Positions 1 to 8,963 of a stretch of DNA of 64,000 nucleotides are shown one piece after another. This DNA comes from CAZCAC01 sp964496575 (GTDB lineage Bacteria > Planctomycetota > UBA1135 > GCA-002686595). Below the pieces are notes generated by a model. That model saw only the letters and a list, made by a program, of their open reading frames with translations, made no database searches and was not told the origin of the DNA. The first letter of the stretch is position 1. Each line of letters opens with the position of its first letter. Where the stretch lies: positions 62,001-126,000 of the forward strand of contig CAZCAC010000001.1 in NCBI GenBank assembly GCA_964496575.1, read 5' to 3'. Both the position numbers and the translations under genes were made by a program.

Positions 1-20
1 TCCCGGACCGCTCACTCGGG

Positions 21-2627
21 GTGTGGGCGGAGTGGTGGAACGACATTCGTCACTGGACCCGGGTGCTCGCGTCCCAGCGCGACGGAGACGGCTCGAGGAC
101 CGGTGATTCGCATCCGCTGCCCGAGGAGGCGCTCTCGCTCGCACAGGAGCACCCGGCCGCCTTCGACCTCGCGTCCATGGTGGACCAGCTCCTGGAGGTG
201 GCCGCCGACCCGAAGGCGCGCGCCTGGTTTCGCGAGGCAGGGCGGGGATTGCCGATCCTCCCAGAGCTCTTCGACGGGGCGGCGGTTCGCCTGGGACTCG
301 TCGCTCACTGGTTGTATCTCCATCGATCGTCCGGCGGGCGGGACCGCCTGGCCAGGCTCGCGGAGATCGTCCGCTCGACCGTGGAGCACCTGGCCGATCC
401 GGTCGGTCATCCGAGGAGGTATCGCTACTGGCGCAGGATCATGCCCGACGCCGGGGACTTCCGCCGGCACTGGGACTGCCTGGATGCCGACCTCCTCGAT
501 GGTTCGCTGGAGCCCGCGACGACGGTCGTCCTCTTCGATGCGCTGGCCGCGCTGGCGGAGCGGCCCGACATCCCCGAGGGGTGGAACGCGGCCGCGCTCC
601 TCGAGGATCTCTTGCCGGCGATTCCCGATGGCGAGGCCGCGGTGCGCTGGGCCCACGATCTGCACCGGGTGAAGCTCGCCGGGGAGGTCATCGGGGGCTG
701 TCGCCAGCGGTTGCAGCTCGTCTTCGCCCTGTCGCGAGGACGTCCGCAGGGCGTGCTCGCGATGCTCAGAGCCACGACCGACCGCGAGTTCGAGCGGAAG
801 GACGTCCGGCTCGCCGCCGAGCTGCTCGCCGAGGAGCGATTCGGCCAACTCTCCGAGCAGGCCGCGAAGTGCCACCCACGCGAGTTGTGCCGGATCCTCG
901 AGGCGCTCGTCCGCATCGAGCGGCGACACCCCGGAGAGGGGAAGAAGCTGTTGGCCGAGCACACCAGGGCGTTGCACGAGCTCCCGCCCGCGGAGGCTCT
1001 GGCGTGGTGCGAGGCGTACCCGGAGGAGCTGCGTCCGCTGCTCGGCGAGCTCCAGGCCGCCACGCCGCGGGCGGAGGCGATCTGCGCGCGGGCGTTCGGT
1101 CGTCTCCAGCCGGATCGCGAGGCACTGGAGACCGAGATCAGCCACCTGCGAAAGCAGCTCGCCGATGGAAGGGCGCTGCGGCCGGAGCACCTGCGCCTCC
1201 GCCTCGATCGGCTCGAAGCGCGGCTGCGGGACACGACGATCGTCGGCGAGACGCGCTGGCAGCGTACGCTCGAGAAGCTCCGCGCGAGGATCCTGAGGGA
1301 GCGAGTCCAGTCCCTGCGAGGTCACCTGGACGAGCGCTACCGTCAGCTCCTCGCGATGGTGTGCGAAGAGAGCGAGCCGCTCGCGCTGCCCGAGGATCCA
1401 GCGACGTTGCTCCTGCTCGATCACCTGCTGGACCTCCCCCCGCGAATCAGGCAGCTGGGACTGCGCCTGCTCCGCCGCCGCGCCGGCCCGCCACCCTGGG
1501 ATCTGAGAGACGACCCGCCGAACCGGAAGTGGCTGGAGCGCGCTCGGGCGCGAGGTCTGCGACTGGAGAAGTGGCTCGACGGGAGCGAGCCCGTGGCGGT
1601 CGCCAGCAGCAGTGGCCGGGAGCTCCGGCTCTCTCTGGAACCGGACCCGCTGGAGATCCTGCGCATGGGCAAGTACTTCCATACCTGCCTGTCGCCCGGC
1701 GGCCAGAACTTCTATTCCGCGGTTCTCAATGCCGCGGACTCGAACAAGCAGGTGCTCTACGCTCGCGACGACCGGGGCCGCGTGCACGGACGATGTCTGC
1801 TCGCGGTGACCCGAGAGAATGGACTGCTCGCGTTCGAGCCCTATCACCACGACACGGCTCCCGACTTCCCCGCGCTGGCCGGCTCCTTCATCGAGCGACT
1901 GGCCGACGACCTGGGCGCCGAGGTGGCCCTGCGGGGCCACGTCGAGGACCTGCACCGGGGCGACTGGTACGACGACGGGCCGGAGGACGTCACCGGTCGT
2001 TTCGGTTTCCTGGAGGAAGGGTCCGAGTTCATCGAGCAGCTCGCCCGCCTCGCGCCCGCTGAGCTGATCCCGCGATTGACCGAGCTCTCCGGTCAGGATC
2101 CACCTCGGATCGCGCTGCTCCGGATGCTGCTCGACATCGAGCGATTCCAGCAGCGTCCCGAGCTCGTCCTCCCCCTGCTCGAGCTCCTCGAGGTGGATCA
2201 CCACCACTCGGCGAAGACGCGGTGCCAGATCGCGAACATGCTCCGCCGAACGGGAGAGCTCGAGCTCGCCCGCGGCTGGCTGGATCCGCTGGTCGACGTG
2301 TACCGGGGCAGGCGTCGAATTCCGGATCACTGGTTCGTCCTCGCCTCGGAGCTGCTCGAGTCCGGCGACCCTTGCGCCGCCCTGGACGTGCTGGGACGCT
2401 CCTCTCGCCGCCGCGCCAGCTACGATGATCCGGCCGAGTGGAGCTGGTACTGGCATTCTCTCGCGGGGCGCGCGCACGAGTTGCTCGGACGCGATCGACA
2501 GGCCCTGGAGGCCTGTTCGCGGGCGGACCGGCTGATCGAGACGGAGGGGGGCTACGCCGGGAGCCAGGAGCATCGAGTGCTGCGAGAGAGGATCACCGAG
2601 CTGAGGCGCCGGCTGGGCGAGGTTTGA
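21..2627 (+). CDS. Large protein of unknown function with TPR-like C-terminus (5' end may lie outside window)
   Basis: The 868-residue frame opens at a GTG at position 21 but stays open to the window edge (codons from position 3), so the true start may be upstream. The N-terminal two thirds is helical and rich in Leu, Arg and Glu, with a predicted coiled-coil stretch near residues 360-450. Around residue 545 is a distinctive segment, ILRMGKYFHTCLSPGG, followed by NKQVLYARDDRGRVHGRCLL. I recall this pattern from planctomycete hypothetical proteins; it loosely resembles the PcfJ-like fold, but I would not assign that. The last 200 residues look like helical repeats (TELSGQDP..., LARGWLDPL...). 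No signal peptide or membrane segment is visible, so it is probably cytosolic. Function unknown. Confidence 0.75.
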   Translation: MWAEWWNDIRHWTRVLASQRDGDGSRTGDSHPLPEEALSLAQEHPAAFDLASMVDQLLEVAADPKARAWFREAGRGLPILPELFDGAAVRLGLVAHWLYLHRSSGGRDRLARLAEIVRSTVEHLADPVGHPRRYRYWRRIMPDAGDFRRHWDCLDADLLDGSLEPATTVVLFDALAALAERPDIPEGWNAAALLEDLLPAIPDGEAAVRWAHDLHRVKLAGEVIGGCRQRLQLVFALSRGRPQGVLAMLRATTDREFERKDVRLAAELLAEERFGQLSEQAAKCHPRELCRILEALVRIERRHPGEGKKLLAEHTRALHELPPAEALAWCEAYPEELRPLLGELQAATPRAEAICARAFGRLQPDREALETEISHLRKQLADGRALRPEHLRLRLDRLEARLRDTTIVGETRWQRTLEKLRARILRERVQSLRGHLDERYRQLLAMVCEESEPLALPEDPATLLLLDHLLDLPPRIRQLGLRLLRRRAGPPPWDLRDDPPNRKWLERARARGLRLEKWLDGSEPVAVASSSGRELRLSLEPDPLEILRMGKYFHTCLSPGGQNFYSAVLNAADSNKQVLYARDDRGRVHGRCLLAVTRENGLLAFEPYHHDTAPDFPALAGSFIERLADDLGAEVALRGHVEDLHRGDWYDDGPEDVTGRFGFLEEGSEFIEQLARLAPAELIPRLTELSGQDPPRIALLRMLLDIERFQQRPELVLPLLELLEVDHHHSAKTRCQIANMLRRTGELELARGWLDPLVDVYRGRRRIPDHWFVLASELLESGDPCAALDVLGRSSRRRASYDDPAEWSWYWHSLAGRAHELLGRDRQALEACSRADRLIETEGGYAGSQEHRVLRERITELRRRLGEV

Positions 2628-2717
2628 CCCCGAAGCCGCTCACGCCCTATCCTTGGTCCCGCCCCGTGAAGGTGCAGGGCTTTCCTGAACCACGGAATGG
2701 AAGGAGGATCGAAGATC

Positions 2718-3416
2718 ATGCGCATCACAACCACCTGCCTTGGATTCCTCGTCGTCTCGCTCCTGGCCGCGGCCTGTTCATCGGTCGGCCCCGGCGAGGA
2801 TGGAAAGGACTTCGAGCTGTTCTTCGAGGATGGAGAGCTCGACTCGGTCACTTTCGAAGAGGAGGACAACCTCGTCGCGGAGGAGGACGTGAAGCTCGAG
2901 CGAGAGCGAGTCGGGATACGGTTCGCCTGGGGTGGCGAGACATCGCGTGGCACCTTCCAGATCTTCGGCGAAGACTGGAAGGCGGGCTCGGCCAAGTCCC
3001 TCACGCTCTTCGGTCTGGGCGGCGGGATCAAGGGTACACCGGTCCTCTCGAAGCTCTCCGGGGATGTCGACCTGATCCTCCCCTACCGAGGCGACATCTC
3101 GCTGGCCGGCGGAACCGACTCGGTCGGGACCACCGATCGCACGGCGGCCTATCTCTAGCTCCACGGCGACGTCGGGGTCGGGGTAGACTGGAAGGGATTC
3201 CGCCCCAGCCTCGGTCTGGCCCTGAGCTCGCTCGGTGGTGCGTACGTGGTGGACCCGTCCGGCTCCGCCGATCTGAAGTACACCGCGGCGGGCAGCAACT
3301 TCGGGTTCTTCCTCGACCTCTTCTACAAGAACGCCGACTTCCCGCTGTACGGACACCTCCGCTTCATGGGCGGTGACTACGAGATGACGACCATCGGGAT
3401 CGGGGCGAAGTTCTGA
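2718..3416 (+). pseudogene. Envelope lipoprotein / barrel-like protein interrupted by an in-frame TAG
   Basis: The ATG at 2718 follows AAGGAGGATC and starts a lipoprotein signal (MRITTTCLGFLVVSLLAAAC; LAAAC is the lipobox). The acidic mature region runs to a TAG at 3156-3158. The same frame then continues with clearly coding sequence (LHGDVGVGVDWKGFRPSLGL ... FMGGDYEMTTIGIGAKF) to a TGA at 3414-3416. The alternating hydrophobic and Gly/aromatic pattern on both sides of the stop suggests an eight-strand outer-membrane barrel of about 230 residues. A single substitution (for example GAG to TAG) would explain the interruption. Without readthrough the product is a 146-residue truncated lipoprotein. 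A sequencing or assembly error cannot be excluded. Confidence 0.7.
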
Positions 3417-4897
3417 GCGGTACCGATCCAGTCGGACAACACGACGGGCACGGACCGCTTCGGTTGGTCGATGGGGATCTCGGGGGACTCGGTGATCATC
3501 GGCGCGCCACGCCAGGGGGGAGGGGGCGCGGCCTACATCTTCGCCCGCAGGGCGGGCCTCTGGGCACTGCAGGCGCGGCTGGACCCGCTCGCGGTCCACA
3601 GCGACTTCGGGTGGGCCGTCGACATCGACGGCGATCGGGCGATCGTCGGTGCTCCGATGGCCATGGGGTCCGAGGACCCGATGGGAGAGGCCTACGTCTT
3701 CGTGCGGAACGGGTCGACCTGGCAGCTGGAAGACCAGCTCCAGGGGAGCGGAGTGACTGACTTCCACTACTTCGGCGACAAGGTGGCGATCGAGAAGGAC
3801 TGGGCGGTCGCGGTCGCCGGCTGGGCGTTCATCCACCTCTTCAAGCGCGAGGGAAGCGACTGGGTCGAGAAGCAGAAGATTCTGCATACCGGTCGCGTGG
3901 TCCTGTCGGGAGACACCCTGGCCGCGAGCTACTTCGTTGGAGGCGGGATCGGGGCCGTGCGCGTCTACGTCCGCAGCGGCGACACCTGGACGCAAGAGGC
4001 GCAGCTCGAACCGGCGTCGTCGACGACTACTTCGGGTCACCGGCGCTGGACGGCGACACGCTCCTGGTCGGAGCGTGGGGGGACGACGATCTCGGCACCG
4101 AGGCGGGATCGGTGCACGTGTTCGTGCGAACCGGAACGCAGTGGGCGCACCAGGTCGAGCTCCACGCGCCCGATGGCGGACCGGGACAGCGCTTCGGGCG
4201 TCACGTCTCGCTGTCGGGGGACACGGCGGTGATCGGCTCCACGGACAGCGCTTCGGGCAGCTGGGGGGCAGCCTACGTCTTCCAGGGCTCGGGAGCCGAC
4301 TGGAGTCATCAGGCCACGCTCGGCGAGGATCTCGGGGACATCTGGATGCGCAACGTCGCCATCGACGACGAGACGATCGTCACCACGGCCTTCCAGCACT
4401 CCACCTTCACCTTCCAGGGCCACGCTCAGGTCTTCGTCCCCCAACCCGACGCCGGCGTCGTCGAGTGCACCTGCGGGTCCGGTCCCTGCTCGAACGACGA
4501 CCCCTCGGCGGGCTGCGCGAACTCGACCGGCTCGGGGGCGCTCCTCCTGGCCCAGGGCCACGTCCCGAGCGGCGAGGTCAACCTCCTGGTGTCCGCTGCG
4601 CCGCCGGGTCAGTTCGGGATCTTCTTCCAGGGGAACAACCTCACCTCGATCCCCTCCGGGGACGGAACCCTCTGCACGACGCAAGGGCTGGTCCGAATCA
4701 CGCCGATCGCGCAGGAGACCGACGACGGGGGGTCGACCGGCTACGGACCCTGCTTCGGCGATCCCTCGATCCCGGCCGTGACCGGCGTGGTGCCGGGGTC
4801 GGGAGTGACGCGCCGGTACCAGTTCTACTTCCGCGATCCCGCCGGCCCCTGCACTTCGGGCTTCAACACGAGCAACGCGCTGGCGATCACCTGGTAG
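3417..4897 (+). pseudogene. FG-GAP repeat secreted protein remnant: no 5' end, internal frameshift
   Basis: Directly after the TGA at 3414, and in the same frame, the translation is already inside an FG-GAP-like repeat (IQSDNTTGTDRFGWSMGISG DSVIIGAP). No start codon with a signal peptide precedes it. Repeats continue (SDFGWAVDIDGDRAIVGAP and others) until about 4012. There the coding frame moves by -1, consistent with one deleted base: DDYFGSPALDGDTLLVGAWG is read only in the new frame, which then continues to 4897. The C-terminus carries a divergent form of the Cys-rich secreted-protein domain (CTCGSGPCSNDD, ending FNTSNALAITW). Intact relatives at 6350-8302 and 34401-36002 have a signal peptide and an unbroken frame, so this copy appears broken twice. 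Confidence 0.75.
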
Positions 4898-4901
4898 ACA
4901 C

Positions 4902-6329
4902 CTACGGCAGCCAGGTGATCTCGTATCCGTTCGAGAGGTTGAAGTCGTTGACGCCAGGGCCGCAGGGCGGGTTGTTGGTGCTCCGGTACCAGTGCTGGTA
5001 GCGCTTGGTCTGGCCCGCGGAGACCCCACCCTTCGCGCCGATGGCGATGGTGGTGTTCGAGGCACCCGCGGAGTCGGCGAAACGCAGCTGGAGGCGGATC
5101 AGCGCTCCACCAGCGCAGCGCAGCCCGTCGCCGAAGGGGATTCCATCAGCGCCGTTGATCGCGTTCTCCGCCTGGAAGTAGAGGCCGGCGCGCAACGGTT
5201 CCTGCCCGGTGACGCTCAGCACCAGCGTGTCGTCGGAGACACTGGCCACGCCGAAACCCTGCAGCAGGGCGCCGGAGGAGAAGTGGCCGTTGTCGCAGCC
5301 CGACCCGGGTACGCTCCCGTCATTGTCGTTGCTGCAGGGGCAGGGCGTGCCGGAGCCGGGATCGCCGAAGCAGAAGCCATGGCCGGGAAGGGCCAGGATC
5401 TTGAAGACCACGCCTTCCCAGCTTCCGGTCGTGCCGAGGACGTAGACGTTGCCACTTCCATCCGTGGCGATGTGACGCGGATCGGACATGGTGCGCCCGG
5501 CCCCGTCACCCCACACGTCGATGATCTCGGTGATCGTCCCGGTGGTGGCGACCTCGAAGGCGTTGTCGGAGAACCTCCCGACGGCGTAGAGATCGTCCTT
5601 CGGACCGACGGTCAGATCGTACAGACCGCTCAGCCCGGGGATCTCGATCACCTCGGGAACGGGTACCCCCGGCAAGAGCCGGAAGACGACGTCCTCGAAG
5701 TAGACGGCCACGTAGAGGTTCTCGGCGCTGTCGAAGGACAGGTCGATGGGTGAGGACATGTTCCAGCCCGAACCTCCGCCGGTCGAATCGAGGATCTCGG
5801 TGATCTGTCCCCCCGGCTCGATCTTGAAGACGTTGTTCGTGACGCTACAGGCGACGTAGACGTTTCCGGAGTCGCCGAAGGCGATCGCGTCGGGATTGTT
5901 CTCCGTGCTCCCCACTCCGTCCCCGGTAGAATCGAGGATCTGGGTGATCTGCCCACCCGGCGTGATCCGGAACACGTTGTCGCTCGACATCGCTCCGACG
6001 TAGACGTTGTCGGCTCCGTCCACCCCGACCAGTTGCGGATGAGAAACGACGTTCCCCAGGCCGTCCCCCGCGGAGTCCAGGATCTGGGTGATCTGGCCAT
6101 CGGGAGCGACCCGGAAGGCGTTGTGGGTCACGCTGCCCGCGACGAAGACGTTGCCCGCCGAGTCCGTGGCCAGTCCCGACGCTCCATCCAGGAGATTTCC
6201 GGCGCCGTCCCCCGTCTCATCGATGATCACGGTGATCACGCGCCCCCCGGCCTGCCCGGTGGCGAGCGAACCGAGAACCAGCAATCCGACCGGCGTGAGC
6301 AGTGCTATCAGTTTGTTCATCTGCTTCAT
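4902..6329 (-). CDS. Secreted NHL-repeat (beta-propeller) protein with Cys-rich C-terminal domain
   Basis: The product has 475 residues from the ATG at 6329, which has GAGGAG six bases upstream. An earlier ATG at 6350 overlaps the stop of the upstream gene (TGATG) and would add MPAEERK; coupling from it is possible. The N-terminus is a signal peptide (MKQMNKLIALLTPVGLLVLG). Six or so repeats of about 45 residues follow, with the pattern GLATDSAGNVFVAGSVTHNAF and ITQILDSTGDG, typical of NHL/SMP-30-like propellers. The last 150 residues are the CFGDPGSGTPCPC module ending FNLSNGYEITWLP. It probably follows the FG-GAP gene in one minus-strand transcript. It is exported and may be a binding or structural protein; no catalytic residues are recognised. 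Confidence 0.85.
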   Translation of the reverse strand: MKQMNKLIALLTPVGLLVLGSLATGQAGGRVITVIIDETGDGAGNLLDGASGLATDSAGNVFVAGSVTHNAFRVAPDGQITQILDSAGDGLGNVVSHPQLVGVDGADNVYVGAMSSDNVFRITPGGQITQILDSTGDGVGSTENNPDAIAFGDSGNVYVACSVTNNVFKIEPGGQITEILDSTGGGSGWNMSSPIDLSFDSAENLYVAVYFEDVVFRLLPGVPVPEVIEIPGLSGLYDLTVGPKDDLYAVGRFSDNAFEVATTGTITEIIDVWGDGAGRTMSDPRHIATDGSGNVYVLGTTGSWEGVVFKILALPGHGFCFGDPGSGTPCPCSNDNDGSVPGSGCDNGHFSSGALLQGFGVASVSDDTLVLSVTGQEPLRAGLYFQAENAINGADGIPFGDGLRCAGGALIRLQLRFADSAGASNTTIAIGAKGGVSAGQTKRYQHWYRSTNNPPCGPGVNDFNLSNGYEITWLP

Positions 6330-6349
6330 CTTTCTCTCCTCTGCCGGCA

Positions 6350-8302
6350 TCAGGGCAGCCAGACGATCCGGTAGCCGTTGGTGGTATTGAAGTCGTTGAC
6401 CCCGTACCCACAGGGCGGCAAGGCGTTGGTGCGATACCAGACCTGGTAGTACTTCGTGTCGCCGGGCAGCACGCCGGCCTTCTGGCTGATCGAACGCGTC
6501 GTGTGCGAGCTGCCCACCGCGTCCGCCATGCGGGTCTGGATCCGGACGACTCCGCCACCGACGCAGCGCAGGCCATCGCCCATGGGTGTTCCCGGGGAGA
6601 GATCGTTGTCCGCCTGGAAGAAGAGCCCGGAGTTGTTCGGCTCCAGGTGGGTGGCGACCAGCTGCAGCGTGTCATTGCTGACGCTCGCCTCGAAGTATCC
6701 GCGGAGCTGCCCCCCGGAGGCGAAGACGCCGTTGTCGCAGCCCGAGCCGGGGGTGCTCCCGTCGTTGTCGTTGTCGCAGGGGCAGGGCGTGCCCGAGCCG
6801 GGATCGCCGAAGCAGATCGGGTCACCGGCCTCCGCCGGATCGAGGTCGAAGGCGTAGACCGCGCCGGCGTTCGCGGCGCCGTTGCCCTGGTCGCCATTCA
6901 CCCCGGTCGCCGCGCCGTTCTCCTCGCTCGCCCCGACCAGCAGCGTGTCACCCAGCAAGACCACCCCCCTGCCGAAGAAGTCGTGCGGGTCGGTATTGGA
7001 GGCCTTGATGTAGGCCTGCTGGCTCCAGCTCGTTCCGCTCCATTCGAAGGCGTAAGCGGCTCCGGACCTGTCGGCGCCGTTGCTGCTCTCGTCACCGTCG
7101 ATCCCCGTGGCGTTGCTGGCCTCGAAGGAGGCTCCGGCCACGAGCCGGTCACCATCGAGGGCCACGGAGGCACCGAAGCTGTCCATCGACCCGGTGTTCG
7201 AGGCCTTGAGATAGGCTTGCTGGGTCCAGCTCGTTCCCGTCCGGTCGAACACGTAGGCGGCGCCCGCCCAGTTCTCGCTGTTGTCGCTCTGGTCGCCGTC
7301 CACTCCGGTCGCCCCGCTGGCCTCGTGGGGCGCGCCGATCACCGCCCTGTCGCCGTAGACATCCAGGGAATTGCCGAAGCTGTCGTACGCCTCCGGGTTG
7401 GAGGCCTTGAGATACGCTTCCTGGCTCCAGGTCGTCCCCGTCCTGGTGAACACGTAGGCGGCACCGGCGTGGGCCGCATCGTTGTTGCTCTCGTCCCCGT
7501 TCACGCCCGCGGCAGCGCTGGACTCCTGCACGGCGCCGACCAGCAGCGTGTCGTCCTGGATCGCGAGGGACCAGCCGAAGTAGTCGAACGCTTCACAGTT
7601 CGAGGCCTTGAGGTAGGCCTCCTGGCTCCAGGTCGTGCCGCTGCGAACGAACACGTAGGCCGCACCGGACCAGTGCTTGCTGTTGTCACTGTCGTCTCCG
7701 TTCACCCCGCAGGATCCGCCCTGCTCCCGGATCGTCCCGACCACGACCGTGTCGCCGGACATGACCACGGAGGTGCCGAACTGGTCGTTCGATTCGGTAT
7801 TGGACGCCTTCAGGTAGGCCTGGAGATTCCAGTTGCTGCCGTTGCGCACGTACACGTAGGCGGCACCCGAGTTCGGGGCCAGGTTGTTCCAGCTGCCGTT
7901 CACCCCGGTGGAGTTGCTGTCCTCGCGCGGCGCACCGATCACGAGGGTGTCGCCCGACAGGGCGACCGCGAACCCGAACTCGTCTCCCGAGTTCGGGTTC
8001 GGCGCCTTGATGTAGGCCTGTTGACTCCAGCTGGAGCCGCTGCGCTCGAACACGTAGACCGCGCCGGAATCCGGCGAGCCGTTGCTGCTCTGGTCGCCGT
8101 TCACTCCGTGAGCGGAGCTCGCTTCCAGGCGGGCCCCGACGACCGCGGTGTCGCCCGAGATCGCGATCGCCCCGCCGAACTCGTCGTTCGGGTCGGTGTT
8201 GGAAGCCTTGATGTAGGCTTGCTGGACGCCCCCGTCGGTCGCCAGGCCCGGGGCGCAGAGCGAGACGAGCAGAACGGAATTGCGGACAAGGCGTGCGAGC
8301 AT
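6350..8302 (-). CDS. Secreted FG-GAP-type repeat protein, seven 67-residue repeats
   Basis: The product has 650 residues. I place the start at the ATG at 8302 because GGAGGA lies six bases upstream; an ATG at 8308 abuts the ribosome site. The signal peptide is MLARLVRNSVLLVSLCAPGLA. Seven consecutive repeats of 67 residues follow, each with the skeleton QQAYIKASNTDPNDEFG, SGDTAVVGA, GVNGDQS and SGAVYVFERSG.SW. The DG/GD and NDEFG positions resemble the calcium-binding blades of FG-GAP/integrin-alpha propellers. Seven blades is the number expected for one closed propeller. The C-terminal module starts at CFGDPGSGTPCPC and ends TTNGYRIVWLP. The stop overlaps an ATG of the downstream NHL gene. 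It is probably a surface or extracellular adhesion or binding protein. Confidence 0.87.
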   Translation of the reverse strand: MLARLVRNSVLLVSLCAPGLATDGGVQQAYIKASNTDPNDEFGGAIAISGDTAVVGARLEASSAHGVNGDQSSNGSPDSGAVYVFERSGSSWSQQAYIKAPNPNSGDEFGFAVALSGDTLVIGAPREDSNSTGVNGSWNNLAPNSGAAYVYVRNGSNWNLQAYLKASNTESNDQFGTSVVMSGDTVVVGTIREQGGSCGVNGDDSDNSKHWSGAAYVFVRSGTTWSQEAYLKASNCEAFDYFGWSLAIQDDTLLVGAVQESSAAAGVNGDESNNDAAHAGAAYVFTRTGTTWSQEAYLKASNPEAYDSFGNSLDVYGDRAVIGAPHEASGATGVDGDQSDNSENWAGAAYVFDRTGTSWTQQAYLKASNTGSMDSFGASVALDGDRLVAGASFEASNATGIDGDESSNGADRSGAAYAFEWSGTSWSQQAYIKASNTDPHDFFGRGVVLLGDTLLVGASEENGAATGVNGDQGNGAANAGAVYAFDLDPAEAGDPICFGDPGSGTPCPCDNDNDGSTPGSGCDNGVFASGGQLRGYFEASVSNDTLQLVATHLEPNNSGLFFQADNDLSPGTPMGDGLRCVGGGVVRIQTRMADAVGSSHTTRSISQKAGVLPGDTKYYQVWYRTNALPPCGYGVNDFNTTNGYRIVWLP

Positions 8303-8790
8303 GATCATTCCTCCGGTCGAGAACTAAGGAGCTGCGAGCGTGCCTGGCTTGCGCTTCCGCCAATAGAGTTGTCATCAGTGATCGTACGGCCACATCCCGT
8401 GTTCCGGCAAGTGACCGAACCGGATCCACGGGTACGAATCCAGGGCACGTGAGGTCACCGCGGCGAGAAGGGGCGTGAGGTGAGGATCGACTTCACCCAC
8501 CTCTCCGCCAGCTCGTCTCCGCCCGTTCGTTTGACAGACAAACGAGGACCTCGGCTGGCCGAACCTCCTGGACGGGCACCGAGAAGTCCCCCACCGAGAG
8601 CGTCTCGGGATTGCGGTTTCCTTGTGGATGGACTCCAGCGCGCTCCTCCTTCGAAGGAAGATCGCCGGATCCGAGATTCCGCCGGGAAGCGCCGTGGGAA
8701 TCGGGCGGAGGCCCGGCTGGGGCACGCATCGTTTCCGAGCCCCTCGAACGGTGCCCGAATCAGGACACCCCGACCGATCCTCGAAGGAGA
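8303..8790. other. Intergenic region (488 bp) with a small inverted repeat
   Basis: No convincing gene was found on either strand. A 7-bp perfect inverted repeat (TCGTTTG, 5-base loop, CAAACGA) lies at 8527-8545. It embeds a TTGACA at 8531-8536 that could serve as a -35 element for the downstream peptide gene, but no convincing -10 sits 16-18 bases further on. The region must hold the promoters for the minus-strand FG-GAP gene and the plus-strand peptide. Confidence 0.4.
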
Positions 8791-8796
8791 ATGAAG

Positions 8797-8868
8797 ATGG
8801 ACAAGAACCAGCTGATCGCCCTGATGGTCACCCTCCTGGTCGCCCTCCAGCTCCTGGCCGGCGCGTGA
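8797..8868 (+). CDS. Tiny hydrophobic membrane peptide (23 residues)
   Basis: The frame encodes MDKNQLIALMVTLLVALQLL followed by AGA and a TGA. AAGGAGA ends at 8790, six bases before the ATG at 8797. An ATG at 8791 touches the ribosome site and is less likely. The peptide has a polar N-terminus and one hydrophobic helix of about 17 residues. A 12-bp GC-rich hairpin follows at 8885-8919. Ribosome site, start, hydrophobic helix and downstream hairpin together suggest a real small membrane protein. It is short enough that chance cannot be ruled out. It could also be a type I toxin-like peptide, but no antisense RNA was recognised. Confidence 0.45.
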   Translation: MDKNQLIALMVTLLVALQLLAGA

Positions 8869-8884
8869 GAGGAGGCCTCCACCC

Positions 8885-8919
8885 CGCGGCGCGGCTACCC
8901 CTCGTTCAGCCGCGCCGCG
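8885..8919. terminator. 12-bp perfect GC-rich hairpin after the small peptide gene
   Basis: CGCGGCGCGGCT (8885-8896) pairs perfectly with AGCCGCGCCGCG (8908-8919) around an 11-base loop. There is no T tract, so intrinsic termination would be weak. It lies between the plus-strand peptide and the end of the minus-strand gene at 8964, so it could serve both directions. Confidence 0.45.
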
Positions 8920-8963
8920 CCGTGAATCCCCGCCGGTTCTCGTGAGGAGCCAGCCGGTCGGCC

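Noticed and set aside
12..2573. Long minus-strand open frame opposite the first gene
   Set aside because: Composition is that of an antisense frame in high-GC DNA, and the plus-strand frame has coherent protein motifs.
3156..3158. Amber codon as a recoded amino acid (for example pyrrolysine)
   Set aside because: No suppressor genes or recoding element are visible, and other genes here end in TAG normally.
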